Below, piece by piece: positions 1 to 8,892 of a stretch of 64,000 nucleotides of DNA. The stretch covers positions 434,001 to 498,000 of the forward strand of contig NZ_QXNY01000003.1 of NCBI RefSeq assembly GCF_003572205.1. The letters run 5' to 3'. Below the pieces are notes generated by a model. That model had not been told where the DNA came from. It was given only the letters and a program-made list of their open reading frames with translations, and ran no database searches. The stretch's first letter is position 1. Every line of letters begins with the position of its first letter. Origin of the DNA: Algihabitans albus. GTDB taxonomy: Bacteria > Pseudomonadota > Alphaproteobacteria > Kiloniellales > DSM-21159. The translations under genes were made by a program, and so were the position numbers.

Positions 1-27
1 CCGCGCGCCAGCAAAGTGTCCGACGCC
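1..27. repeat. 27-bp copy of an internal tpsA segment
   Basis: The first 27 bases of the window are identical to 3056-3082, which lies inside tpsA and encodes part of an FHA repeat (residues ASDTLLARG on the minus strand). The identity stops sharply at base 28 and may continue left of the window. The copy points to a second tpsA fragment, such as an orphan toxin cassette or the scar of recombination, beyond the left edge. Confidence 0.7.
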
Positions 28-114
28 TAGTAGGCCTACAGGCGAATGGCGCCCAGCTACTGCGTTCTCGCAAGTCTAGGATATAACCGAGGAGAATAAG
101 GTCGGGAATGAACG

Positions 115-536
115 TCATTCTCCCTCTAACCATACTTCCTTCGCCCATGTCGCTAAATCGGGCCAAGCTTCATCTGAAGAACCATTGTGGTCCCAAAACC
201 GAAATCTACAGTCTGGTACGATACAATAATAATCACTGTTGTATTCACAGATTGGAAGCCAGTCTTTTGGCACTCCAATTTTTCTAGCTTCGTTTATACC
301 AACCCGCAGATCTCCAAAATCTTCTTTCATCTCTTCATTCAATGCAAAATTAGAGATATAGCCTACAAATGCATTACTGACATTTCTTAGAAAGAATTTT
401 TATTCCTCAGAAAACATAAAACCTATCATTTTTTCTATTTTTCAATAAGGGCATCATCCGGCAGGGGAGGATTTCTTCCAACCGGTTCGTCAGCCAGATT
501 AATTTCCTCGATAATTTCTTCCAAAATAAATATCAT
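115..536 (-). pseudogene. Broken SUKH (SMI1/KNR4) immunity protein gene
   Basis: Reading from an ATG at 536, three frames join into one plausible SUKH protein of about 140 residues, the usual family size. The first frame gives 33 residues and stops at a TAG at 435-437. One missing base there restores a frame reading EKMIGFMFSEE. A TAA at 400-402 then stands where a Tyr codon would fit. The rest runs open to 115 and carries typical SUKH features: GVPKDWLPI, a DYYCIV strand and the FRFWDH segment. SUKH proteins neutralise polymorphic toxins, and its place downstream of tpsA fits that role. The DNA is far more AT-rich than tpsA, which suggests transfer. Assembly error is a possible alternative for either lesion. 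The reassembly is my reading; the family call is fairly secure. Confidence 0.7.
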
Positions 537-695
537 CTATAAACACTCCAGGCTGTACCTTTTGCTAAGGTGCCGCGAATCACTTTCAATCCGCCAAAAG
601 CGCCTAATTTCTATAGACATTTCTCCGCAATTCTAGAAATATATTCGCACAAAAGAATATATAACCGAGCAGCGATCTACAAAATTACTAAATAT

Positions 696-917
696 TTACT
701 CTTCTTCTGATTCGACAATTGATAACTCACTCCAGTCATCACTCATATCTTGCCTATGCATATAGTAAGAAAAATAATTAAAAGTTGCATATTCAATATC
801 TTTCTTTGAAAACCACACTGCTTCACACTCCGGACAGATAAATATCGTCTTTTTAGTTTTTTTGACTACAGCAGTTTTTATCCAATCCTGTTTGCAACGT
901 GGGCATGAGATCTTCAT
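696..917 (-). CDS. Small zinc-ribbon protein, candidate immunity protein for the TpsA toxin tip
   Basis: This 73-residue protein starts seven bases after the tpsA stop codon on the same strand. It has two CxxC knuckles (CPRC at 5-8, CPEC at 28-31) that should bind one zinc ion, followed by an aromatic stretch and a very acidic C-terminus. Position is the main argument for function: in contact-dependent inhibition and other polymorphic toxin loci the gene directly behind the toxin tip encodes the cognate immunity protein. The acidic tail would suit binding to a basic nuclease surface. No specific immunity family is recognised, and base composition is AT-rich like the toxin tip and unlike the tpsA body. 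A transcription-related zinc ribbon is the alternative. Confidence 0.6.
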   Translation of the reverse strand: MKISCPRCKQDWIKTAVVKKTKKTIFICPECEAVWFSKKDIEYATFNYFSYYMHRQDMSDDWSELSIVESEEE

Positions 918-924
918 TTCTAAC

Positions 925-3900
925 CTACTGTGGATACGCAGTTATTATTTCAGAAGTACCAGGCTTTACGATAACACGAATAGATGTTTCACCAGTCGTT
1001 CCAATTGGTCTTCCCATGTCGACAACAAAGGCACCGGGATCTCCGGGCACAGACGCACCTCGCTTGCCCCAAGCTTCGTCAACCAAAGCCAGAGCATCAT
1101 CGCCTTGCACGTTAAATACTGTGTGCACCGGTTTACCAGGGTTTGGATGAGTATGGTCCAAAACATGATCCACTCTGTTTCCAAACTTTTCATCTCTTCC
1201 GTACTTTAGGCCACTTGGCGAAACATGGACTAAGTCCCCCTGCGGCGTCCGATATGATGTGAATCCTTTTGGTGTGTTTATCTGCGCACCAGCACCATGG
1301 ACAGGTCTCCAATCCTTTGGCGCCACACTGTGTTTAAGCACATCGTCTGGAACAGCAGCGTTACCTCTCTTCGGCGCGACGGCATCCTTGATCGACTTGC
1401 CGGCCGGAACGATGGCCGGCACCAAGGCGGCGACCAACAGTTTGGCACCGGCCAGATCTCGACTTACGAAGGCATCCGTCCCATTCGCCTGCCGTTCGGC
1501 GATGTCATCTCGAGCCTCTTCGTAACTTGTCCCTTCAACCAAAGCGTAGAGATGCGTCGCCGCGAACTCCAAGGCGGCGCTCAATTCCTCTCCTGCAAAG
1601 GTGTCAAGCGCCGCGTCGACGACTTGACCAGCAGCGGCCTTGAACGGACCGCCCAAGGCAACGTCGAGCGCTAAGAAGGTCGACGTGACGACCGGCTCAG
1701 GCCAGCTTTGCAACTCTTGCGCCACTTCGCCGAGAGACCGCAGCAGGGCTTCGCCGGCGCTTGGAGGAGTGCCTTCGACGATACCGACAAGGAGCGGACC
1801 TTCCTTGGTTTTGTAAGCTCCTGTCTCCGTCCTCGACAGCATCTGACTCGCCTCGCGGAGATCTGGATTTTTCAGATCCTCCAGCGACCCGATCTGCCCG
1901 ACGACATCGATCAAGGTCGTCAAGCTTTCCAGCATGTCGCCGTTCAGCAGCAGGGCGTTGACCTCGTCGGACGACAGGCCGTTGCGGATCATCGCCACCG
2001 CGATGTCTTCCAGGCCTTCGCCCAGATGCTGCGCCTCTGGCGGCAGCTCGTAAGTCAGCACCCGCAGCTCCGCCACGAGGTTCTGCGCCGCCTGCGTGAA
2101 GCTCGGGAAGCCCGCCGCCACCTCGTTGATCGCCTGTGGCGAGACGTAGACGTCGAAGCTGGTGCGCTCGTCCTTGGTGACCTCCAGCGCGCGGTCGGGG
2201 TCGCGATTCAGGGCCGCCAGGTCCTGGGCCTGCGCGTCCGGGTCGGTCACCGTCACATCCCCGGTCACCGTCGCCCGCGCCACCTGCTCGCGCGCGTGCG
2301 AGGCAAAGCCGCCCTCCACCGTCGGCAGCCAGTCCGGCAGCAGACCTTCGCTGTTGCCGCCACCGCCGGTCAGCGGGAGACTGCCGCTCAGGGAGAGATC
2401 CACCTGACGGCCCCGGTCGTGGCCCTCCAGGTCGGCCCAGGACAGGCTGCCCGTCGTCAGGTCGCCCGCGATGTAGCCGCCCTCGAGCCGCGTGTGGCCG
2501 CCCACCTCCACCGAGACGTCGGCCCCCAGGAAGCCGGCCTGGCGGTCCATCCAGGCGCTGTCGCGCTCGCCCTCGCCGAAGGACACCCCCAGCGGCAGGC
2601 TCACAGGACCCCTGCCGCTCGGACCGCCCAGCCCCATCGAAATCCCCAGGCTGGCGCCCCGGCTGCGGTTCCGGCTGCTGGACAGGTCCGCGACCGTCAC
2701 CACCTCCAGGTCGCCGCCGATCGCCGCCCGCACACGCTCGCCGGCCACCACCGCCCCGATCAGCGCCGCGTCGCCGCCGACCTCCAGGTCCACCGAACGC
2801 CCCGTCACCTGGGTCCAGAGATGGCGCGTCGCCTCCGACTCGCTCTCCCCGAAGCCGCCCGAGACCGAGGCGTTCAGCCCGCTGCCCCAGCCCGCCGGAG
2901 CGCCGCTCGTCAGCCCCGTGCTGAAGCCGTAGCTGACACCCACCGAGGCTCCGAAATGAGACGAGTCATGGCTGCTGGTCGAGCGCGCCGCCTGCGCCTC
3001 CAGACGCAGCGTCTCCGCAGACAGCAGCACACGGTCCCCGGCCGAAACCTGCGCGCCGCGCGCCAGCAAAGTGTCCGACGCCGCAATCGTCAGGTCGTCG
3101 CCGGCCTGCAGCACCGTCGGCACCGCCGTCTCGCTGCTGCGGCTCCAGCTCCGGTTCGAGCCCGACACCCCGAAACCCACCGAGGCCGAGACCGGGCTCG
3201 ACAGCGCCGAGGTCACCGCGTCGACACTGCGCAGGGCGCCCGACGCCCCGCTGATCAGCGTCGCGCCCGCGCCACCCTCGGCCCCCGCCGTCGAGCTGAC
3301 GGAGTCCGCCACCGTGCGCGCCGCCTGGCTGACGTTCTGATTCACCGACGCCGTGATGCCGACGAAGAGCTCGCGCTCGAAACCCGACAGGGTCTCGCGG
3401 TCCAGCGCCGCCAGCAGCGACACGTTCTCGCCAGACAGAACCAGGTCGTCGCCGGCCGTCGCCCGCGTCGCGACCAGGGTCAGGTCCTCGCCAGCCGACA
3501 GGTTGAGGTCGCGGCCCGCGCTCAGGGTGGAGACGGCGTTGTAGTCGCCCTCGAAGTCCTCGCCGGCCTCGTAGACCTGCAGGCCGACCGACAGGCCGAT
3601 GCCGCCCTCGTCGGCGGAGAAGCCGATCCCGAAGCCCGAGCGCGACTCCCGCTCCTCCCGCCGCTCGCCCTCGCGGCCCGGCGCCACGGTCAGATTGCCG
3701 GCGGCGGCCAGGGCGATGTCCTCGCCGGCCGCGACGTGGCTGCCCTGCACCGCGATGTCGCCGGTCGCCGCCGCCGTCAGGCTGCCGCCCGCCGACAGCA
3801 GGCTCGGCAGGTTGGTCTCGCTCCAGGTCCGCTCGCTGCGCTCGGAGGCACCGTAGAAGGAGACGAAGCCGCCGCCGGAGCCGGCGAAGAGGCCGGAACG

Positions 3901-6900
3901 GCTGCCGCCCGAACCGTCATGGGAGGCCTCGGTCCCGCCCTGGACGATCAGGTCCGCCTCGCCGCCGCCCTCGACGAAAACGCCATTGGTGGAATCGAGC
4001 AGATAGCCGGCCAGGAGCTGGGCGTCGTTGCCCGCGGCGATCTCGCTGGCGAAGAGACCGATCCCCTCGCCGCCCGCGATGGTCAGGGCGCCGTCGCGCG
4101 CGCCGACGAAGGAGCTGCGCAGGGTCCGGCTCTCGCTGTCGCTCCAGGACGAGGAGGAGGAGAGGAAACCCGACGACTCGCTGCTGTCGCTGTAGTAGCT
4201 CGTCTCCTCCGCCGCGGTCAGCGTCACCAGGCCTTCCGCCGCCAGCAGCAGATCGCCCTCCGCGATCGCCGTCGAGGCGCCGAAGGTGATGTCCTCGCCG
4301 GACAGGACGGTCAGGGCGCCGCCGGAGGTAACGGAACTGCCGTTCTGCTGCATGGCGCCGAAGGCGACGCTGATCGACTTGCCGCCCTGGCTGCCGCCGT
4401 AGGCCGTCTCTTGCCGCGTCGCGATGGCGCCGAAGGTGACGTCGCCGCCGGCCGCCAGGCGCAGGTCGCCGCCCGAGTTCATCTGCGAGCCGAGCGAGAC
4501 CAGATCCTGCGCGGCGCTGAGGCTCAGGTCCCCGCCCGACTCGATCCGGCCGGCGGAGAGGATCTGCTCGACGCTTCCGGTCTGGGCCTCCCAGCTTTCC
4601 ACGGTCGCGCTGTTGACGATGGAACCGCCGAGCGAGACGAGCGAGGCCGCGCCCTCGGCCGCGATGCGGCCGCCGAGGTTGGCGAGCTCGTCCAGCACGG
4701 TGATCGCCAGGTTGTCGTCGCTCAACAGGTCGCCGGAGTTGGTCAGGCCGGCGGCCTCCAGCGCGACCTGGGTGCCGGCGATGCGACCGCCGTCCAGGGC
4801 GATCTGGTCGAGGCCACCGCCGGCGAGATAGAGACGCGGCGCCAGCACCCTCTGGCCGGCGACCTGCACCTCCTCGTACCAGACGATGCTGGAGGTCAGG
4901 CCGGCCACCTGCTCGGCCGTCAAAGCGACGCCGGGCACCAGGTTCAGGTCCTGCGCCTGGGCCGCCGCCGCATCGAAGAGACCGCGCATCTGCGCGCCGT
5001 CGTCGGCGTAGTCGCCCAGGTAGCGCTGGCCGGTGACGTCGAGCACCTGCTGCAGCACGTAGCGCGTTTCGAAGAAGGCGTCGCCCAGGAAGGGCGGCAG
5101 ACGGTCGGGGTCGTAGTCCAGCCGGTCGAGGAAGTACTGGGACCCGTAGAAGCCGGAGAGCGCGGCGAACTCGTAGCGGCTCTCGATCAGATATGTGAAG
5201 CCCGGCTCGGCGTTGGCGACGAACAGCCCGCGTCCGCCGGAGATGTCGGCGAGCAGATCCTGCGCCGAAACGGCGGTGGGCGTCGGCGCGCCGGTCGCGG
5301 GGACCCCGAAGCCCGGCAGGCCCGGGGCCGCGCCGGACAGAGTCGCGGGCGACAAGGCCGGCACGCCGGCGGCCGGTCCCGTCGGCGCCGAGGGCGTCGC
5401 GACGGTCGGAACCGTACCGGAGAAACCCGGCAGGCCCACCAGGTTGGCGCGCGCGACGATGGTCTCGTTGTCGACCCGGCCGGTGAAGGAGCCGGCGATC
5501 GCGCCGCCCGCCCGAATGGTACCGGACAGGCCCGGCCCGTCTTCGCGGAACCAGGGCTTCGGCGCGGTGTCGCCCAGGCCGGCGTCCTGCCAGGGCGCGC
5601 CGCGTCCGCCCACGGTGCGGCAGAGGTCGTCGTTCTCGCAATCGATGTACCACTGGGTTTGGCTGGAATAGCCGGTGTTGGCCAGGCTCTGCCCGGTCAG
5701 AGTCATGTCGCCCCGCGCCAGGATGTGGCTGGCGTCGTTGCGGATGGCGCCGGCATCGAGAGTCAGATTGCCGCCGGCCGAGATCAGGCTTTGAGCACCC
5801 GAGGCCTGAAAGCTGACCTGATCGGCGAAGACGCGCACGCCGGCGCTGGAGGGCATGCCCGTCCGGAAAAAGTAGTAGACGGCATAGTCGTAGCCGCGAT
5901 GGGGGTCCGGCACGATCACGTGCCAGCGGTCCGGCCGGTTGTAGTACTGCTCGGCGTTGTTGTGGCCGGGATGGCCGGGAATGTCCCGGTATTCCGGAAT
6001 ACCCTCCAGATAGTCGCGGTAGCAGGGTTCCTCGCCCCGATGGCCGCAGCCGGAGGGCCGGGTCTGCACCCGCCGCCAATAGTTCTGGGCGGCGTAGAAG
6101 GCGTCGAAGACGCGTTGGCTGGACTGCTGCACGCCGCCCTCGAGCAGGTTGTCGATGCTTTGGGCGCGGATCAGGATGTCGCCCTGGGTCGCCTCGATCA
6201 GGCCCGAGCGGTTGGCGACGCGGGTGGCCTGGCTGCCGGCAGTCGCGCCCTCGATCACCAGGTCGCCCGTCTCGGCCATCACGGCGCCGCCGGCGTTGTT
6301 CAGACTGCCGGCGAGGGAGATACCCAGGTTGCGCTGCGCCATCAGCAGGCCCCTGTTCACGGCATCTCCGGAGAAGGACAGCAGCAGGTCGCGTCCGGCC
6401 ACCAGCGCCGCGCTGTTGTCGAGGCCGGCGGCCGTCACGCGCAGGTCGCCGGTCGCGGATTCCAGAGCGCCGCCGTCGAGCGTCAGCACATCGGACAGCG
6501 TGATCTCCAGCGACCCGCCGACGGCCGCGATCAGGGCGTCGTTGGTGAGACGGGCCGCCGAAAGGGCGACGCCGCCGCCGGCGATCTGGCCGCCTCTGTT
6601 GGTCGCGTCTTGCTGTAGCGCCAGCGACAGCAGCCCCTGACGCGCCAGCAGCGCCGCGCCGCGGTTGTCGAGCGAGGCGGCGGCCAGGTTCAGCGCCCCG
6701 GTCCGGCTTTCGATGCGGCCGCCGTCGTTCAGCGCGCCGCCCGCCAGCGAGAGCATGACCGGGCCCGCCGCCTGCAGGACGCCGCGATTGACGAGGCCGC
6801 CGCCGAGGCCGAGCGCCAAGGCGCCGCCGGACAGCAGGTCGCCGTCGTTAACGAGAGTGCCGCCCCCGACCTCGAGCAGGCCGTTTTCCGCGACGATGTC

Positions 6901-8892
6901 GCCGTCGGCCAAGTTGTTCAGCGTCGCGGCCCGCGCGGTCAGGCCCGAGAGTGCATAGAGCTGACCGGCGTTGGTCAGTCCGCCGGTCACGATCGCGGTC
7001 AGACCGCTTCCGGCCGCGATCAGTCCGCCGTCGCGGTTGTCGAGACTGCGGGCCGACAGCTGCAGCGCACCCGAGGAGGAGGCGATGCGCCCGGCATTGC
7101 CGACCGCGTCGGCGGTGACGGAGACGGCTCCGTCCCGCGAGGAGATCGCGCCGCTGGCCGCGTTGTCGAGGTCGCCGACCGTGAGGGACAGGTCGTCGAG
7201 CGCGAAGAGCCGGCCGGCGTTCGCGAGCGAGTCCGCCACCGCCACCTCGAGCCGGGTGCCCGCCGCGATCAAGGCGGCGTCGGCGTTGGTCATGTCCGCC
7301 GCCGCGATCCGGGCCGCGCCTCTCAGCGCCGCGATCCGGCCTCTGTTCGAAAGCCTGGCGACCCTCAGCGACAGGCTATCGCCGGCGCGGATATCTCCCT
7401 CGTTCGTCAGGCGGGCCGCCAGCGTCACGGAGATGTCGCCAGCGTTGGAGACGATCTCCCCGCCCGCTTGGTTGCGCAGCGCGCCGCCGGCGATGGCGAC
7501 GTTCTGAGCGGCGTAGAGTTCGCCCGCGTTGACCGCCTCCCGCGCGACCTCGATGTCGAGGCTGCCGGCGAGGGAGAGGACCGCACCCTCGGCGGCGTTG
7601 TTCAGCCGCCCGGCCGTCAGCTCCAGGGTGTGGCCAGCAACCAGCCGGCCGTCGTTGTCGAGCTCCTCTGCGACCTCGACCGCCAGGTCGCGTCCTGCCG
7701 CGATCACGCCGCTACCGGTTGTCTGCAACGTCTCCGCGGTGACGGACGCGTTGCCCTCCACCGCCGCGATCCGCCCTCTGTTCACGGCGATATCCGCCGC
7801 AACTCTCAGGTTGCCCGTCTGGGCCAAGATCTCGCCTGCGGTCTCGTTCGTGATTGTCCGCGCCTGAAGAGACAGATCTTGAGCGGCGACCATGGCACCG
7901 CTGTTGGTCAACTCCTCGACTTCGACGGCCAGATCCTCGGCCGCCGAGAGACGGCCGGTCATCACCAGCTGGCCGTCCGTCGTGATCGACAGGCTGTCCG
8001 CGTTGGCCGCCAGCGTGCCGTCGAGCGAGACGCCCGCGCCGGCCTCGTTGGCGATCAGGCTGATGCGCCCCGCGTACATGCCGCCGAAGGCGCTGGAATC
8101 GATGGCGATCTGCGGGGTGCGGCCGTCGGGCGCCAAGGCCTCGTGGCTGCCGTCGGCGTAGAGATAGCGATTGCGACCGGCAAGGACATCGATGTCCTGA
8201 CCGTGCAGAGGCCCGGCCAGCTCGACCCGGCGCGCCACCACGTCGAGAAAAGGCACAGCGGAGAAGTCGCCCCCGGCGCCGCGAAAGGCGACGGTGCCGT
8301 CCTCCACGACCAGCGCGCGCAGGTCCCCATCGACCATGTCCGGCACACCGGTGGAGAGGGTTACCCGGCTGGTGTTGATGAAACCGCAGCCCGCGCAGGT
8401 CACGCCGTTGGGATTGGCGACGATCACGTCGGCCATGGCACCCGCGACTTCGCTGTAGCCTTGCAATAGACTGTCGGCGGTCCCGGTGACCTCGTTGAGA
8501 ATGATACTGGCCGAACCGGCCCCGAGGTTGGGATTGCCGTAAACCATGCCGGCAAGATCGGTCTGGCTGAGGCCGGCCGCGTTGTTGAGGATGATGCCCT
8601 CGGGCGCGACGTTGTAGTCGGTGAACTGGTTGTGGGAGACGCCGGCGCCGGAGGGCGTGGCGATGTCGACCTGAGTCAGACCACTCGCCGTCGTTCCGAT
8701 GGCGGTATTTCCCACCTGATTGGGGTCGACGACGATATTGCTCTCCGCCCGGGCCGCCGTGATCGGCACCATGGGCTGGACCGCGAGCAGGACCGCGAGG
8801 CCTGTCGAAAGAACCCGGCGAAAGGCAGAGACCCGGGCCTCTGTCGGGCGCGCAGCCCCTCTTCTCCATGACACCTCTGCTCTCGATGACAT
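925..8892 (-). CDS. TpsA/CdiA-like filamentous haemagglutinin exoprotein with C-terminal toxin-like domain
   Basis: The 2655-residue start at 8892 is preferred over the upstream-extended frame because it overlaps the tpsB stop (TGATG) and is followed by a long basic signal peptide ending near residue 49 (AARA/E). The TPS secretion domain follows, with NPNL- and NPNG-type motifs (YGNPNLG, VANPNGVTC). FHA repeats fill about residues 300-900. A non-repeat, tyrosine- and cysteine-containing centre (about 920-1360) is followed by further FHA repeats to about 2350, the order known for CdiA. A conserved pretoxin stretch (ITKDE-like VTKDERTSFDVYVS) precedes the tip. The last about 135 residues contain HVLDH, KPVHTVF and a final strand ending IITAYP, which suggests a nuclease tip, perhaps BECR-type; this is inference. 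The tip's DNA is more AT-rich than the body. The protein would be exported by the adjacent TpsB pore and act in contact killing or adhesion. Confidence 0.9.
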   Translation of the reverse strand: MSSRAEVSWRRGAARPTEARVSAFRRVLSTGLAVLLAVQPMVPITAARAESNIVVDPNQVGNTAIGTTASGLTQVDIATPSGAGVSHNQFTDYNVAPEGIILNNAAGLSQTDLAGMVYGNPNLGAGSASIILNEVTGTADSLLQGYSEVAGAMADVIVANPNGVTCAGCGFINTSRVTLSTGVPDMVDGDLRALVVEDGTVAFRGAGGDFSAVPFLDVVARRVELAGPLHGQDIDVLAGRNRYLYADGSHEALAPDGRTPQIAIDSSAFGGMYAGRISLIANEAGAGVSLDGTLAANADSLSITTDGQLVMTGRLSAAEDLAVEVEELTNSGAMVAAQDLSLQARTITNETAGEILAQTGNLRVAADIAVNRGRIAAVEGNASVTAETLQTTGSGVIAAGRDLAVEVAEELDNDGRLVAGHTLELTAGRLNNAAEGAVLSLAGSLDIEVAREAVNAGELYAAQNVAIAGGALRNQAGGEIVSNAGDISVTLAARLTNEGDIRAGDSLSLRVARLSNRGRIAALRGAARIAAADMTNADAALIAAGTRLEVAVADSLANAGRLFALDDLSLTVGDLDNAASGAISSRDGAVSVTADAVGNAGRIASSSGALQLSARSLDNRDGGLIAAGSGLTAIVTGGLTNAGQLYALSGLTARAATLNNLADGDIVAENGLLEVGGGTLVNDGDLLSGGALALGLGGGLVNRGVLQAAGPVMLSLAGGALNDGGRIESRTGALNLAAASLDNRGAALLARQGLLSLALQQDATNRGGQIAGGGVALSAARLTNDALIAAVGGSLEITLSDVLTLDGGALESATGDLRVTAAGLDNSAALVAGRDLLLSFSGDAVNRGLLMAQRNLGISLAGSLNNAGGAVMAETGDLVIEGATAGSQATRVANRSGLIEATQGDILIRAQSIDNLLEGGVQQSSQRVFDAFYAAQNYWRRVQTRPSGCGHRGEEPCYRDYLEGIPEYRDIPGHPGHNNAEQYYNRPDRWHVIVPDPHRGYDYAVYYFFRTGMPSSAGVRVFADQVSFQASGAQSLISAGGNLTLDAGAIRNDASHILARGDMTLTGQSLANTGYSSQTQWYIDCENDDLCRTVGGRGAPWQDAGLGDTAPKPWFREDGPGLSGTIRAGGAIAGSFTGRVDNETIVARANLVGLPGFSGTVPTVATPSAPTGPAAGVPALSPATLSGAAPGLPGFGVPATGAPTPTAVSAQDLLADISGGRGLFVANAEPGFTYLIESRYEFAALSGFYGSQYFLDRLDYDPDRLPPFLGDAFFETRYVLQQVLDVTGQRYLGDYADDGAQMRGLFDAAAAQAQDLNLVPGVALTAEQVAGLTSSIVWYEEVQVAGQRVLAPRLYLAGGGLDQIALDGGRIAGTQVALEAAGLTNSGDLLSDDNLAITVLDELANLGGRIAAEGAASLVSLGGSIVNSATVESWEAQTGSVEQILSAGRIESGGDLSLSAAQDLVSLGSQMNSGGDLRLAAGGDVTFGAIATRQETAYGGSQGGKSISVAFGAMQQNGSSVTSGGALTVLSGEDITFGASTAIAEGDLLLAAEGLVTLTAAEETSYYSDSSESSGFLSSSSSWSDSESRTLRSSFVGARDGALTIAGGEGIGLFASEIAAGNDAQLLAGYLLDSTNGVFVEGGGEADLIVQGGTEASHDGSGGSRSGLFAGSGGGFVSFYGASERSERTWSETNLPSLLSAGGSLTAAATGDIAVQGSHVAAGEDIALAAAGNLTVAPGREGERREERESRSGFGIGFSADEGGIGLSVGLQVYEAGEDFEGDYNAVSTLSAGRDLNLSAGEDLTLVATRATAGDDLVLSGENVSLLAALDRETLSGFERELFVGITASVNQNVSQAARTVADSVSSTAGAEGGAGATLISGASGALRSVDAVTSALSSPVSASVGFGVSGSNRSWSRSSETAVPTVLQAGDDLTIAASDTLLARGAQVSAGDRVLLSAETLRLEAQAARSTSSHDSSHFGASVGVSYGFSTGLTSGAPAGWGSGLNASVSGGFGESESEATRHLWTQVTGRSVDLEVGGDAALIGAVVAGERVRAAIGGDLEVVTVADLSSSRNRSRGASLGISMGLGGPSGRGPVSLPLGVSFGEGERDSAWMDRQAGFLGADVSVEVGGHTRLEGGYIAGDLTTGSLSWADLEGHDRGRQVDLSLSGSLPLTGGGGNSEGLLPDWLPTVEGGFASHAREQVARATVTGDVTVTDPDAQAQDLAALNRDPDRALEVTKDERTSFDVYVSPQAINEVAAGFPSFTQAAQNLVAELRVLTYELPPEAQHLGEGLEDIAVAMIRNGLSSDEVNALLLNGDMLESLTTLIDVVGQIGSLEDLKNPDLREASQMLSRTETGAYKTKEGPLLVGIVEGTPPSAGEALLRSLGEVAQELQSWPEPVVTSTFLALDVALGGPFKAAAGQVVDAALDTFAGEELSAALEFAATHLYALVEGTSYEEARDDIAERQANGTDAFVSRDLAGAKLLVAALVPAIVPAGKSIKDAVAPKRGNAAVPDDVLKHSVAPKDWRPVHGAGAQINTPKGFTSYRTPQGDLVHVSPSGLKYGRDEKFGNRVDHVLDHTHPNPGKPVHTVFNVQGDDALALVDEAWGKRGASVPGDPGAFVVDMGRPIGTTGETSIRVIVKPGTSEIITAYPQ

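Noticed and set aside
3917..6079. A 720-codon minus-strand frame within tpsA
   Set aside because: It lies in a different frame of tpsA on the same strand, is Arg-rich low-complexity, and has no ribosome binding site.
1708..6618. A 1636-codon open frame on the plus strand
   Set aside because: It is the antisense shadow of tpsA. Its translation is Arg/Ala/Gln-rich without motifs, and tpsA itself has clear domains and a proper start.
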